The notes beneath the pieces are model-generated. The model saw only the letters and a program-made list of their open reading frames with translations, was not told the origin of the DNA and ran no database searches. Position numbers and translations under genes: made by a program. This document shows positions 7,721-15,716 of a DNA stretch of 64,000 bases, one piece after another. Source of the DNA: an uncultured Persicobacter sp. (lineage in GTDB: Bacteria > Bacteroidota > Bacteroidia > Cytophagales > Cyclobacteriaceae); assembly GCA_947498325.1 (NCBI GenBank), contig CANMKE010000009.1:1-64000 (forward strand), in the 5' to 3' direction. The first letter of the stretch is position 1; each line of letters starts with the position of its first letter.

Positions 7721-9370
7721 TTAATAGTTCTCGTGATTTTGTTTTGCATTCGGGTTTGCAGCCAATTCAGATGAAGGGATCGGATAGAATGCACGATGTG
7801 GTGCCAAACCTCTACCATTTGCTACTCCACCTTTCCATGGCCAAAGATCTCCTGTTGCACCAGAAGTAAATTTATTCCAACGGTTAAGGTCTTGACGACG
7901 GTACCCCTCCCAATAGAATTCACGACCACGTTCTTCAAGGATAAAGTCCAAATTAATGCTACTTACATCACCTGATTTATCACCATACGCACGCTCACGA
8001 AGCTTATTTACCAACTCAACTGCCGTTGCCATATTACCAGATCCACCTCTAAGTACTGCCTCTGCATACATTAAATAAGAATCAGCTAATCTAAACATCG
8101 GCCAATCAGTGTTTACAAAGTAGGTCTCTTTAAACCCATTACTTGTTCCATCTGCATTCTTATTTCTGAATTTAGTAACATTAACTCCTTGTGTAAAGTC
8201 CAATGGGTTACCCATTTCCAAAGACTTAGAAATCACCAAGGTAGCTCTATGATCATTCAACTCTTCTCCCGCAGTCAAATCAACAGTAAACCCTCTCATA
8301 TCTCCAGCTGGTTCATCCTGAAACCAATCGTAAATTTCACGTGTTGCGTGGTTTCCACCCCATGCTCCAGCACCTGCGATTCCTACATGGTCCGCCAATG
8401 CTCCGTTTGAACCTGCAGAGATCACATACTGAGTTGCAGAGAAACCTTTGGTGTTCTCAGGGTGCAACGGCACAGCAAAGATAATTCCTGATGCATTGTT
8501 ATTATCAGAAGAGAACAACTGTAACCAATCGGCATTCAAAGTGTATGCTGTATTGATTTTAGTTGTTAATTCAACAACCTCATTAAGACTGTTAACACCA
8601 TCTACTGGGTTTTCAGTACCTGTGAAAGCAAAAGCATTCAAATACATTTTAGCTTTCACCATCCAAACTGTTCCTTTGTCCATACGGCCATATTGAGCCA
8701 TACCTGCTTCAGGCAACTGATTTTCAACATCATTCAATTCGCTGATGATAAAGTTGAATAATTCAGTTTCAGACACTGGAGTTGGATATGCTTCGTTGCT
8801 TGCCTCTGTAATGATTGGCAGTTTTCTGAAGAAATCCAATCCATGGTAATAAGATATAGCACGAACCAAACGAGCTTCTGCACGCATTGGAGCCAAGTCA
8901 TCTTTCAACTCAGACTGCCCACGCTCATCAAGTTTTGCGCCTGCACTTTGCTCCATGAAGTGGTTAGTCAATGCAACCATGTAGAATAAACGATAGAACA
9001 TACCTGCAACAAATTGGTTATCTGCTGACCATGAGCCATTCTGCAAAGGCACTAAACCACCATCACCCCAAGCGTTCATTGCCTCGCCTGTTGGCAAAGT
9101 TTGAAGGTTCCAATAGTTACGCAAGTAAGAAGACATACCACCATCAGGAATTGTAGATACATCAGACTCATTATCATCACCTTTCTGTCCCGCTACGTGG
9201 TATCCAGCATAGATTTTACCTAATACCCTCTCATATCCTGTAATATCTGTAAACACATCTGATTCAAAATCCAAGTTTGGATCAATTGGTTTTACGTCAA
9301 GGTCTCCAACACAAGAAGTAAAAAATGCCATGACCGACAAAGCGATCAATCTATATATATTTCTTTTCAT
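7721..9370 (-). CDS. SusD/RagB-family lipoprotein (unit 1)
   Basis: A 549-residue outer-membrane lipoprotein forming the substrate-capturing lid on its SusC partner. The signal ends FFTSC with Cys at residue 20. The all-helical TPR-like SusD fold is indicated by the N-terminal RagB-like region and by the conserved C-terminal motif ILEERGREFYWEGYRRQDL. The usual terminal signature is also present: FYPIPSSELAANP, then QNHENY at the end. It follows susC by 12 bp and precedes the SusE-like gene by 8 bp, a canonical susCDE order. Sequence resembles the SusD of unit 2, suggesting the two units arose by duplication. Confidence 0.95.
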   Translation of the reverse strand: MKRNIYRLIALSVMAFFTSCVGDLDVKPIDPNLDFESDVFTDITGYERVLGKIYAGYHVAGQKGDDNESDVSTIPDGGMSSYLRNYWNLQTLPTGEAMNAWGDGGLVPLQNGSWSADNQFVAGMFYRLFYMVALTNHFMEQSAGAKLDERGQSELKDDLAPMRAEARLVRAISYYHGLDFFRKLPIITEASNEAYPTPVSETELFNFIISELNDVENQLPEAGMAQYGRMDKGTVWMVKAKMYLNAFAFTGTENPVDGVNSLNEVVELTTKINTAYTLNADWLQLFSSDNNNASGIIFAVPLHPENTKGFSATQYVISAGSNGALADHVGIAGAGAWGGNHATREIYDWFQDEPAGDMRGFTVDLTAGEELNDHRATLVISKSLEMGNPLDFTQGVNVTKFRNKNADGTSNGFKETYFVNTDWPMFRLADSYLMYAEAVLRGGSGNMATAVELVNKLRERAYGDKSGDVSSINLDFILEERGREFYWEGYRRQDLNRWNKFTSGATGDLWPWKGGVANGRGLAPHRAFYPIPSSELAANPNAKQNHENY

Positions 9371-9382
9371 TTTTTTAAAAAA

Positions 9383-12300
9383 TTAAAATCCAACATTAAG
9401 ACCTAAAAGGAATGTTCTTGGACGTGGGTAGATATTGTTATCAATTCCAGAGAACACTTCAGGATCCAATCCACTGTATTTTGATACCACGAAAAGGTTT
9501 TGCCCAGTCGCATACACTCTGAAAGTAGTCTTATCCAATCCGAAGAACGAATCGAAATTATAGCCTACAGAAATATTATCCATTCTGAAGAAATCTGCAT
9601 TTTCAATCCAATGAGAAGAGAATGCACGTTGGTTATCTGGCTCCAAGAAATTGGTTTCTGAAGAATTAGACAATCTATTTGATAGTGCTTCAGTTGTTGG
9701 ATTGTAAACCATATTCCAGTTTTGGTTACCCTGCGCTACTGAATTATAAATCTGAGAACCTAACTGTAAACGACCACTCATTGAGAAATCCCAATTCTTG
9801 TAGTTTACTTTTGTATTCAATCCAATCAATACATTCGGTACGGAGTTACCCATGTGTACTCTATCCGCTGCATTAATGATACCGTCACCATTCTGATCTA
9901 CATAAACACCTTCCATTGGCATTCCATTTTCATCGTACACTTGCTCATACACAAAGAATGAGTTTACTGAACGGCCTACTGAGTTCATTTGAATGAAGCG
10001 ACCTTCACCAATATCACCCGTTGGTACACCAGGGTAGTTAGGGTCATCAATAGCAGTCAATTTAGTGATTTCGTTGTAGTTGTAAGTCAAGTTACCACCT
10101 ACTTCCCAATACCAATCATCATTCATTACAGGAATACCCAATAAATTAATCTCAACCCCTGAGTTCATCAAGCTACCTACGTTAGAAACAATTCTATCAG
10201 AAAGACTTGTTCCAGCTGCAACAGTAATCGTGTTAATCAAATCATTGGTTGTTCTGTGATACAAGTCCACCGAACCATTCAAGCGTGAATCCAAAACAGT
10301 GAAATCCAAACCAACGTTGATGTTCGTTGTTTCTTCCCATTTCAAGTTCTTATCAAATCCATTCGGACGGTAAGTATTGAACCATTTGTCTCCGAATACA
10401 TACTGCGCACCATTATCAGACAGGGTATAAGTACCATAACCTACATAATCATTGCCAGTGATATCCTGTTGACCAGTAATCCCCCAACCTGCTCTCAACT
10501 TCAATTCGTTGATTACACTGCTATTTTTCAAGAATGACTCTTCGTGAATTTTCCAACCTAATGCTACAGAAGGGAAAGTACCCCAACGGTTATCAGCATT
10601 GAAACGAGAAGTACCATCCTGACGAACTGTACCTGTCAACAAATACTTTTCATTCAAGGTATAGTTGAAACGACCATAGAAAGAAACCAAGTAATTTTCA
10701 CCAGCGAAAGGCAAATCTTGCAATGGAGTTGGGCGAGCATTATCGAAGTCATTTTTAAAGTTATGGCCTTCATTTTTGAAATGCTGCCAAGAGTAACCAC
10801 CCATTATATCAAAGCGGTGCTTTCCGATTGTTTTGTCATATTTCGCATACAAATCAAAAACTGTATTGTTTTTGGTCTGATTATACAAGTATTGCTCACC
10901 ATAAAAGCTTGTTGCGTCAGCATCTTCGCTATCAGAACCAATGAAGGCAAAAGAGGCATCTCTCGCTGTCCACTTTTGTCCTTTACTATCTGACCAATCA
11001 ACCCCTAAGTTCATATTAACAGAAAGGTCTGGAAGGAAGTGAAATTTGTAATCAACGCCCACATTGGCAATCAAACGATTCACGTCCGAACGATCATCTA
11101 CTTGATCCAACATTGACACAGGGTTTACAGGAGCAAAAGCCTTAGGCAAATTACTACCATCCAACCACTGCCAATAACCACCCCAAACGTCGTCATTCCC
11201 AGAACGAACAGATTGCGTAGGATCAAAACCTACAGCTGCTCCAATAGCACCCTCATTAGCAAATTGGTTCTTTACAAAAGTACCTTTAGAGCTAAAATTA
11301 ATTTTCAAATGGTCATCCAAAAATGAAGGATTGATGTTCAACCCCAGTGTTGTTCTCTCAATGTTTGAAGTTTTCAACACCCCATTTTGGTTGCTGTATC
11401 CAACAGACAAACGGTAAGGCAATCCCTCAATGCCTCCAGAAATACTTACATTGTGATCCGTGCCGATAGCAGGGCGATAGATTTCATTCTGCCAATCAGT
11501 GTTCGCTGTTCCAAGTAATTTCGCCGCATCGCTGTCAGCTCCATACAAATCTTTCACCAAGCCTCTGTATTCGTCAGCTCCATAAACATTGATTCGGTTT
11601 GAGGTAACCCCTACCGAAGTGTTTGCAGAATAATCTACTTTCAGACGATCTGCACCTTTACCTGTTTTGGTGGTAATGATAATTACACCATTCGATGCAC
11701 GAGAACCGTAAATCGCTGTTGCCGAAGCATCCTTCAACACTGTAAATGACTCAATGTCATTTGGGTTAATAGTCGCCAGTGGGTTCGCCATACCGTTGAT
11801 CCCATCAGATGCCACAGGAACACCATCAACAACGATCAAAGGATCATTACTTGCTGACATAGAAGCACCACCACGAATACGGATCGTTGCACCAGCACCT
11901 GGAGCACCACCAGCAGTCGTAATCTGTACACCTGCCGTCTTACCGACGATAAGATCTTGAGGAGATGTAATTGCTCCCTTGTTCAAGTCCTCAGCAGTGA
12001 TCGCCTGTACCGAACCAGTAGCATCTTCTTTCTTTACAGAACCGTAACCGATAACAACTACTTCGTTAAGGCTTGTAACATCTGTGGCCAATTTCACATC
12101 GATGTTCGTTTGGCTACCCACTTTGATTTCCTGTGGCTGGTAACCAACAAAAGAAACCAAAAGAGTTGATTCATTAGAGGCCTCCAGTTGGAAGGTTCCT
12201 TCAAAATCAGTGATTGTTCCTGTGGCTGTGCCTTTGATCAAGACATTGGCTCCTGGAATTGGTTCGTTGTCTTCTGCGGAAACTACCGTTCCGGTAATTA

Positions 12301-12385
12301 CCTTTTGTGCGAATGCCATCACTGAAAAAAATGTGAAAAGCACTGCCAGCGAAAACACTCTACGCAATTGGTAGTATTTTGTCAT
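9383..12385 (-). CDS. SusC/RagA-family TonB-linked outer-membrane transporter (unit 1)
   Basis: A 1000-residue TonB-dependent importer. Order of parts: signal peptide (1-26, ending VMAFAQ), carboxypeptidase-regulatory-like beta-sandwich (about 29-102), TonB-box region LNEVVVIGYG (106-115), plug with the SusC signature DASATAIYGSRASNGVI (219-235), then a 22-strand-type barrel ending in the C-terminal Phe of LLGLNVGF. With SusD and SusE downstream it forms an oligosaccharide uptake unit, probably for alpha-glucans given the SusE-type partner. The start is the ATG at 12385. A LacI-like operator match lies about 205 bp upstream and a hairpin about 50 bp upstream. Confidence 0.96.
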   Translation of the reverse strand: MTKYYQLRRVFSLAVLFTFFSVMAFAQKVITGTVVSAEDNEPIPGANVLIKGTATGTITDFEGTFQLEASNESTLLVSFVGYQPQEIKVGSQTNIDVKLATDVTSLNEVVVIGYGSVKKEDATGSVQAITAEDLNKGAITSPQDLIVGKTAGVQITTAGGAPGAGATIRIRGGASMSASNDPLIVVDGVPVASDGINGMANPLATINPNDIESFTVLKDASATAIYGSRASNGVIIITTKTGKGADRLKVDYSANTSVGVTSNRINVYGADEYRGLVKDLYGADSDAAKLLGTANTDWQNEIYRPAIGTDHNVSISGGIEGLPYRLSVGYSNQNGVLKTSNIERTTLGLNINPSFLDDHLKINFSSKGTFVKNQFANEGAIGAAVGFDPTQSVRSGNDDVWGGYWQWLDGSNLPKAFAPVNPVSMLDQVDDRSDVNRLIANVGVDYKFHFLPDLSVNMNLGVDWSDSKGQKWTARDASFAFIGSDSEDADATSFYGEQYLYNQTKNNTVFDLYAKYDKTIGKHRFDIMGGYSWQHFKNEGHNFKNDFDNARPTPLQDLPFAGENYLVSFYGRFNYTLNEKYLLTGTVRQDGTSRFNADNRWGTFPSVALGWKIHEESFLKNSSVINELKLRAGWGITGQQDITGNDYVGYGTYTLSDNGAQYVFGDKWFNTYRPNGFDKNLKWEETTNINVGLDFTVLDSRLNGSVDLYHRTTNDLINTITVAAGTSLSDRIVSNVGSLMNSGVEINLLGIPVMNDDWYWEVGGNLTYNYNEITKLTAIDDPNYPGVPTGDIGEGRFIQMNSVGRSVNSFFVYEQVYDENGMPMEGVYVDQNGDGIINAADRVHMGNSVPNVLIGLNTKVNYKNWDFSMSGRLQLGSQIYNSVAQGNQNWNMVYNPTTEALSNRLSNSSETNFLEPDNQRAFSSHWIENADFFRMDNISVGYNFDSFFGLDKTTFRVYATGQNLFVVSKYSGLDPEVFSGIDNNIYPRPRTFLLGLNVGF

Positions 12386-12435
12386 AGCTGTTGGTTGAAA
12401 ATTAAAAATTTGGAAAAATAAAAATTCATTAAAAA

Positions 12436-12456
12436 AATAAGTATTGAACTTATTTG
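12436..12456 (-). promoter_or_regulatory. Inverted repeat in the susC unit 1 leader
   Basis: Perfect 8-bp arms AAATAAGT / ACTTATTT with a 5-nt loop, about 50 bp upstream of the susC ATG. It could be an operator or an mRNA leader hairpin. Confidence 0.4.
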
Positions 12457-12590
12457 TAAAATCATCACCAATAGCGCCTGTTTTTACGAATATCTTAAAA
12501 GTGGGCAGCTTTCGATCTGATTATTTATTCAATTTTAAATAGAATTCCTCGCTTATCCTTTTTTCATCTATCACTAATGCCTAAAAATCA

Positions 12591-12608
12591 ATGCAAACGA
12601 TTTCGGAA
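12591..12608. promoter_or_regulatory. LacI-family operator-like site upstream of susC unit 1
   Basis: ATGCAAACGATTTCGGAA has the CpG-centred half-palindrome of LacI-family operators (GCAAACG.TTTC). It matches the minus strand of 18866-18883, upstream of susC unit 2, at 14 of 18 positions. Confidence 0.4.
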
Positions 12609-12832
12609 CATTCTCTAAGAAAAGTTTAAGCTTAAACCAATGCATCAAAAAAACACAATCGGCAAAATATCCCTTAATATCACCACTAAAGGCTATTTTA
12701 CATGATACAAGTCAATAGGCGTACTTTACATAGGCATTTTTTAACCTGAATATAATCCTGACGCTACGCGCTTAATTCGAGCTAAATACAATACCCTTTA
12801 AACATTATCACTCATTTAAGAGAGGTAAAAGC

Positions 12833-12864
12833 AAAAAAGGCAGCCTGAAACAGACTGCCTTTTC
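12833..12864 (-). terminator. Terminator of susCDE unit 2
   Basis: AAAAGGCAG / CTGCCTTTT stem extended by CTG/CAG around a short loop, flanked by an A-tract that becomes a T-tract on the minus strand. It lies 43 bp beyond the SusE-like gene of unit 2. Confidence 0.85.
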
Positions 12865-12907
12865 TAATGACCGAAGTCGAATAGGTTATAATGGTATTTT
12901 GAAAGAA

Positions 12908-14014
12908 TTACAACGCTTCCGCCTCGAAGGTTCCTTTATCTCTATCAATTGTCAAGCGGTATTGACCAGAAGTGCCATCAAAGTGGATATTATCATCACC
13001 AGAGAATCCTTTAGGTTTGGTTGCGAAGTTACCACCATTAACCTGATCTCCCCAGTCACCCAACTTGCTTACAAATTTGAAATCTTCGCCTTTCTTCAAC
13101 TCTACCACAGCAGAGAATACTGCGCCATACAAGTTAAACACAGGGAATACCGTTTTAAAGCCTGGCTTGTTTGAATCGTTCCAATCATTTTCAGAACCAA
13201 CTTTATAAAGCGCTACAACATCGTCCGCGTTGATTTTTAAAGTTTTTGCATTGGTGTCAATGGTTACTTGATACATTCCTGTTTCACCAGTGAATTGAAT
13301 GTTACCACCATTTTCTTTACATGAATTTGGAGCACCACCAGACAATTCATTAAAACCATAACCATCCCAACTACCAGGAGTTGAAAGAATTTTAAACTGT
13401 TCGTCTTTTTTCAAATAGAAGTTACCAGTGAATACACCTTTTTTCAATTCGTAAAGTGGGAAAGCGGTATCGTTATCATTTGCCCATCCCGATTCTGTAC
13501 CTACCTTAAAGATGTGGTTTGGAACAGCATTCAACGGTTTAAATGGTGTTACCTTGATGGTTTTTACTTTAGAAACCAAAGTCTGACCATCAATGGCAGT
13601 TCCTTTGATGTCCAAGACTTCAGAAACCACGAAGATATTCACTTCTGCTTCCTGCTCAGGTACTACGCCCAACTCAATCAAAGCGGCGTTCAATTCACCA
13701 ACGGTAACATCTTCGGAAGCGGCATGAGGGTCCTCCACCTTCACAACGGTTTCGGCTGAGTCGGTTTCGTTTTTCTTCAGTGCTACCTCAATCTTATAAT
13801 TGGCAGCTACGGCCAAACCATAATCAGCAGGAGTCCATTCTACTTTTCCCCAAACATTATTGATGTCTTTCAACTCCAATACAGAGGAAGCGGCGATATC
13901 AGAAGTAATTTCTGGATGCGTAGGCTCCCCGTTAAGGGTCAATTGATCTTCATTATTACATGCGGTGGCCATCAAACCAGCGGCTACCAGCACATAGGCT
14001 AAATATTTTTTCAT
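12908..14014 (-). CDS. SusE/SusF-type surface glycan-binding lipoprotein (unit 2)
   Basis: A 368-residue lipoprotein starting at the ATG at 14014 (MKKYLAYVLV), with signal ending LMATAC. An 11-residue upstream extension to 14047 lacks signal character and is rejected. The Ig-like SusE N-terminal part (about 30-150) is followed by two tandem binding modules. These open HIFKVGTESGWANDND and ALYKVGSENDWNDSNK, each with the same LKKGEDFKF/LKKDEQFKI strand, a W-D-G loop and a closing GQYRLTID/GMYQVTID. That internal repetition is the SusE/F hallmark. It lies 51 bp after susD, last in the unit 2 operon. Probable role: holding glucan chains at the cell surface. Confidence 0.82.
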   Translation of the reverse strand: MKKYLAYVLVAAGLMATACNNEDQLTLNGEPTHPEITSDIAASSVLELKDINNVWGKVEWTPADYGLAVAANYKIEVALKKNETDSAETVVKVEDPHAASEDVTVGELNAALIELGVVPEQEAEVNIFVVSEVLDIKGTAIDGQTLVSKVKTIKVTPFKPLNAVPNHIFKVGTESGWANDNDTAFPLYELKKGVFTGNFYLKKDEQFKILSTPGSWDGYGFNELSGGAPNSCKENGGNIQFTGETGMYQVTIDTNAKTLKINADDVVALYKVGSENDWNDSNKPGFKTVFPVFNLYGAVFSAVVELKKGEDFKFVSKLGDWGDQVNGGNFATKPKGFSGDDNIHFDGTSGQYRLTIDRDKGTFEAEAL

Positions 14015-14065
14015 GATCATTAAATCGATAATGGAAGCCCCCTGCAAGCAGAGGGCTAAAATAAA

Positions 14066-15703
14066 TTAGTAACCAGTGTTTTGAACCAAATTGGTGTTCG
14101 CACCAGTATCCGCAGATGGGATTGGGTACAAAACTGAACGTGCAGGCAAGTCTTTACCTTCAGCTACTCCACCTTTGAAAGCCCAGTTCATTCCTTTTAC
14201 AAATTTGTGGAAACGGATCAAGTCTGTACGACGGTGACCTTCCCAGAACAATTCGCGCTGACGCTCATTCAGGATGAAATCCAAGTCCATTGTACCTGTA
14301 TATGGCGCTGCTTGCGCACGTGTACGGATTTGATTCACCAAGTCTTTGTGTGCTGCAGAAACAGCTCCATCAATGCGCAAGTCAAATTCTGCCAACATCA
14401 AGTAAGCATCTGCCAGGCGGAAAACAGGGATGTTTGTTGATACAAATACACCGTCATTGTTTTTACCTTCAGAACCATCCTGCTGGATGTTCTTCCATTT
14501 TGTTACCGCATAACCGTCAGTAAACTGCGTGTTATTTTCGATTTCAAGGTTTTGACCTTCTGTGAAGAACATTTTTCCACGAACATCATTACCGTCTTTG
14601 GTCAAGTTAGCAACCATTTGCTTGGTTGTGCGGTTACCTGCCCAACCAGAACCAATACCTACTTCTTTCATGGCGTCCATCTTACCACCTGTTGCGGCTG
14701 CAATCAAGTAAGTAGTACCACCCCAGTGGGTCATGTTGATACCATCAGAAGAGATAGTGAAGATTTGCTCAGCACCGGTCTTTTCGTTATCCGCCATGAA
14801 CAAACGGCTGTATGCATTCGACTCGTAGTTGCCTACTTTTCCGCCATCAGTATAAAGTGAATAGCCACCTTCTTGCATCATTTTTTCCAAATAGGCACGA
14901 CCTTCTTTGAAAAGCATCACATCTTTATGACCCAAGTAAACTTCACTGTTCAAGTCCAATTTGGCCAACAACATGTAAGCAGCGCCTTTATCGGCACGAC
15001 CCAACCAAGCAGTACCCGCATCTTTCAATACCTCGTCTTTGTTGGCGCCTTCACCTACGATGGCTTTCAATTCCGAATGGATGTAATTGAACAACTCAGG
15101 ACCACGAACGTTTTCCCCTGCTGGCTTCGGCATGAATTTACCGATAGGATCTTTTTCCGTTACGAATGGTACGCGGTTACCGAAGAAGTCCAAGGCGTGC
15201 CAGTAAGAGTATGCGCGCAAGAAGCGGGCCTCTGCTTTCCACTCCGCCAAATCCTGATAAGTACTGCCGTCCAATTTTTCTGCCTGACGCAAGAATTCAT
15301 TGGTTGCGGTGATCTGATAATAAATACGGTTGTACAGACCTGCCACGAATGGATTGTCTTTGGTCCATGTACCGTAAGTCATTTGAGGAGCTCCTTCGTC
15401 CGTCCAGGTGTTTTTCACCTCATCGGTAGGGAATTCTTCCGCATTCCAGAACACCCGCCAGTACTGCGTCCCTCCTTCGTCGCCACCACCAAGGTCGCCA
15501 CCAGCAGAACCGCCCTGACCTGTATTGGCCAAACCAGCATACATTTTAGTAAGGTAAGAGAAGTATTCTCCTTCAGAGTTGATCGAAGTCTTTTGACTTG
15601 GATCGATTGGCTTGATGTCCAGTTTATTCAAACAGGAAGTCAAGGTAGTGGCAGCAAAAATTGCTACCACCATCATTTTTTTATTGAAAAATAAAGATTT
15701 CAT
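14066..15703 (-). CDS. SusD/RagB-family lipoprotein (unit 2)
   Basis: A 545-residue surface lipoprotein (signal ending TTLTSC) that caps the unit 2 SusC. The C-terminal RagB motif is LNERQRELFWEGHRRTDL, followed by the terminal signature LYPIPSADTGANTN and a final QNTGY. The N-terminus shares DIKPIDP with the unit 1 SusD, and overall layout and length agree, marking them as paralogues. It starts 13 bp downstream of the susC stop. The G/A-rich stretch near residue 65 (GGSAGGDLGGGDEGG) is an unusual low-complexity loop not seen in the unit 1 copy. Confidence 0.95.
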   Translation of the reverse strand: MKSLFFNKKMMVVAIFAATTLTSCLNKLDIKPIDPSQKTSINSEGEYFSYLTKMYAGLANTGQGGSAGGDLGGGDEGGTQYWRVFWNAEEFPTDEVKNTWTDEGAPQMTYGTWTKDNPFVAGLYNRIYYQITATNEFLRQAEKLDGSTYQDLAEWKAEARFLRAYSYWHALDFFGNRVPFVTEKDPIGKFMPKPAGENVRGPELFNYIHSELKAIVGEGANKDEVLKDAGTAWLGRADKGAAYMLLAKLDLNSEVYLGHKDVMLFKEGRAYLEKMMQEGGYSLYTDGGKVGNYESNAYSRLFMADNEKTGAEQIFTISSDGINMTHWGGTTYLIAAATGGKMDAMKEVGIGSGWAGNRTTKQMVANLTKDGNDVRGKMFFTEGQNLEIENNTQFTDGYAVTKWKNIQQDGSEGKNNDGVFVSTNIPVFRLADAYLMLAEFDLRIDGAVSAAHKDLVNQIRTRAQAAPYTGTMDLDFILNERQRELFWEGHRRTDLIRFHKFVKGMNWAFKGGVAEGKDLPARSVLYPIPSADTGANTNLVQNTGY

Positions 15704-15716
15704 ATCTTTCAGGAAT

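Larger units (their letters stand above)
12386..12832. other. AT-rich regulatory gap upstream of susC unit 1
   Basis: No gene is visible. It holds the hairpin at 12436-12456 and the LacI-like site at 12591-12608. No full TTG/TAnnTTTG promoter was found by eye. Its far end borders the terminator of unit 2. Confidence 0.6.

Noticed and set aside
14873-15694. 273-codon plus-strand frame antisense to susD of unit 2
   Set aside because: Lies wholly within a confident SusD gene on the other strand. Composition (rich in Phe, Val, Cys, His) is that expected from complementing that gene.
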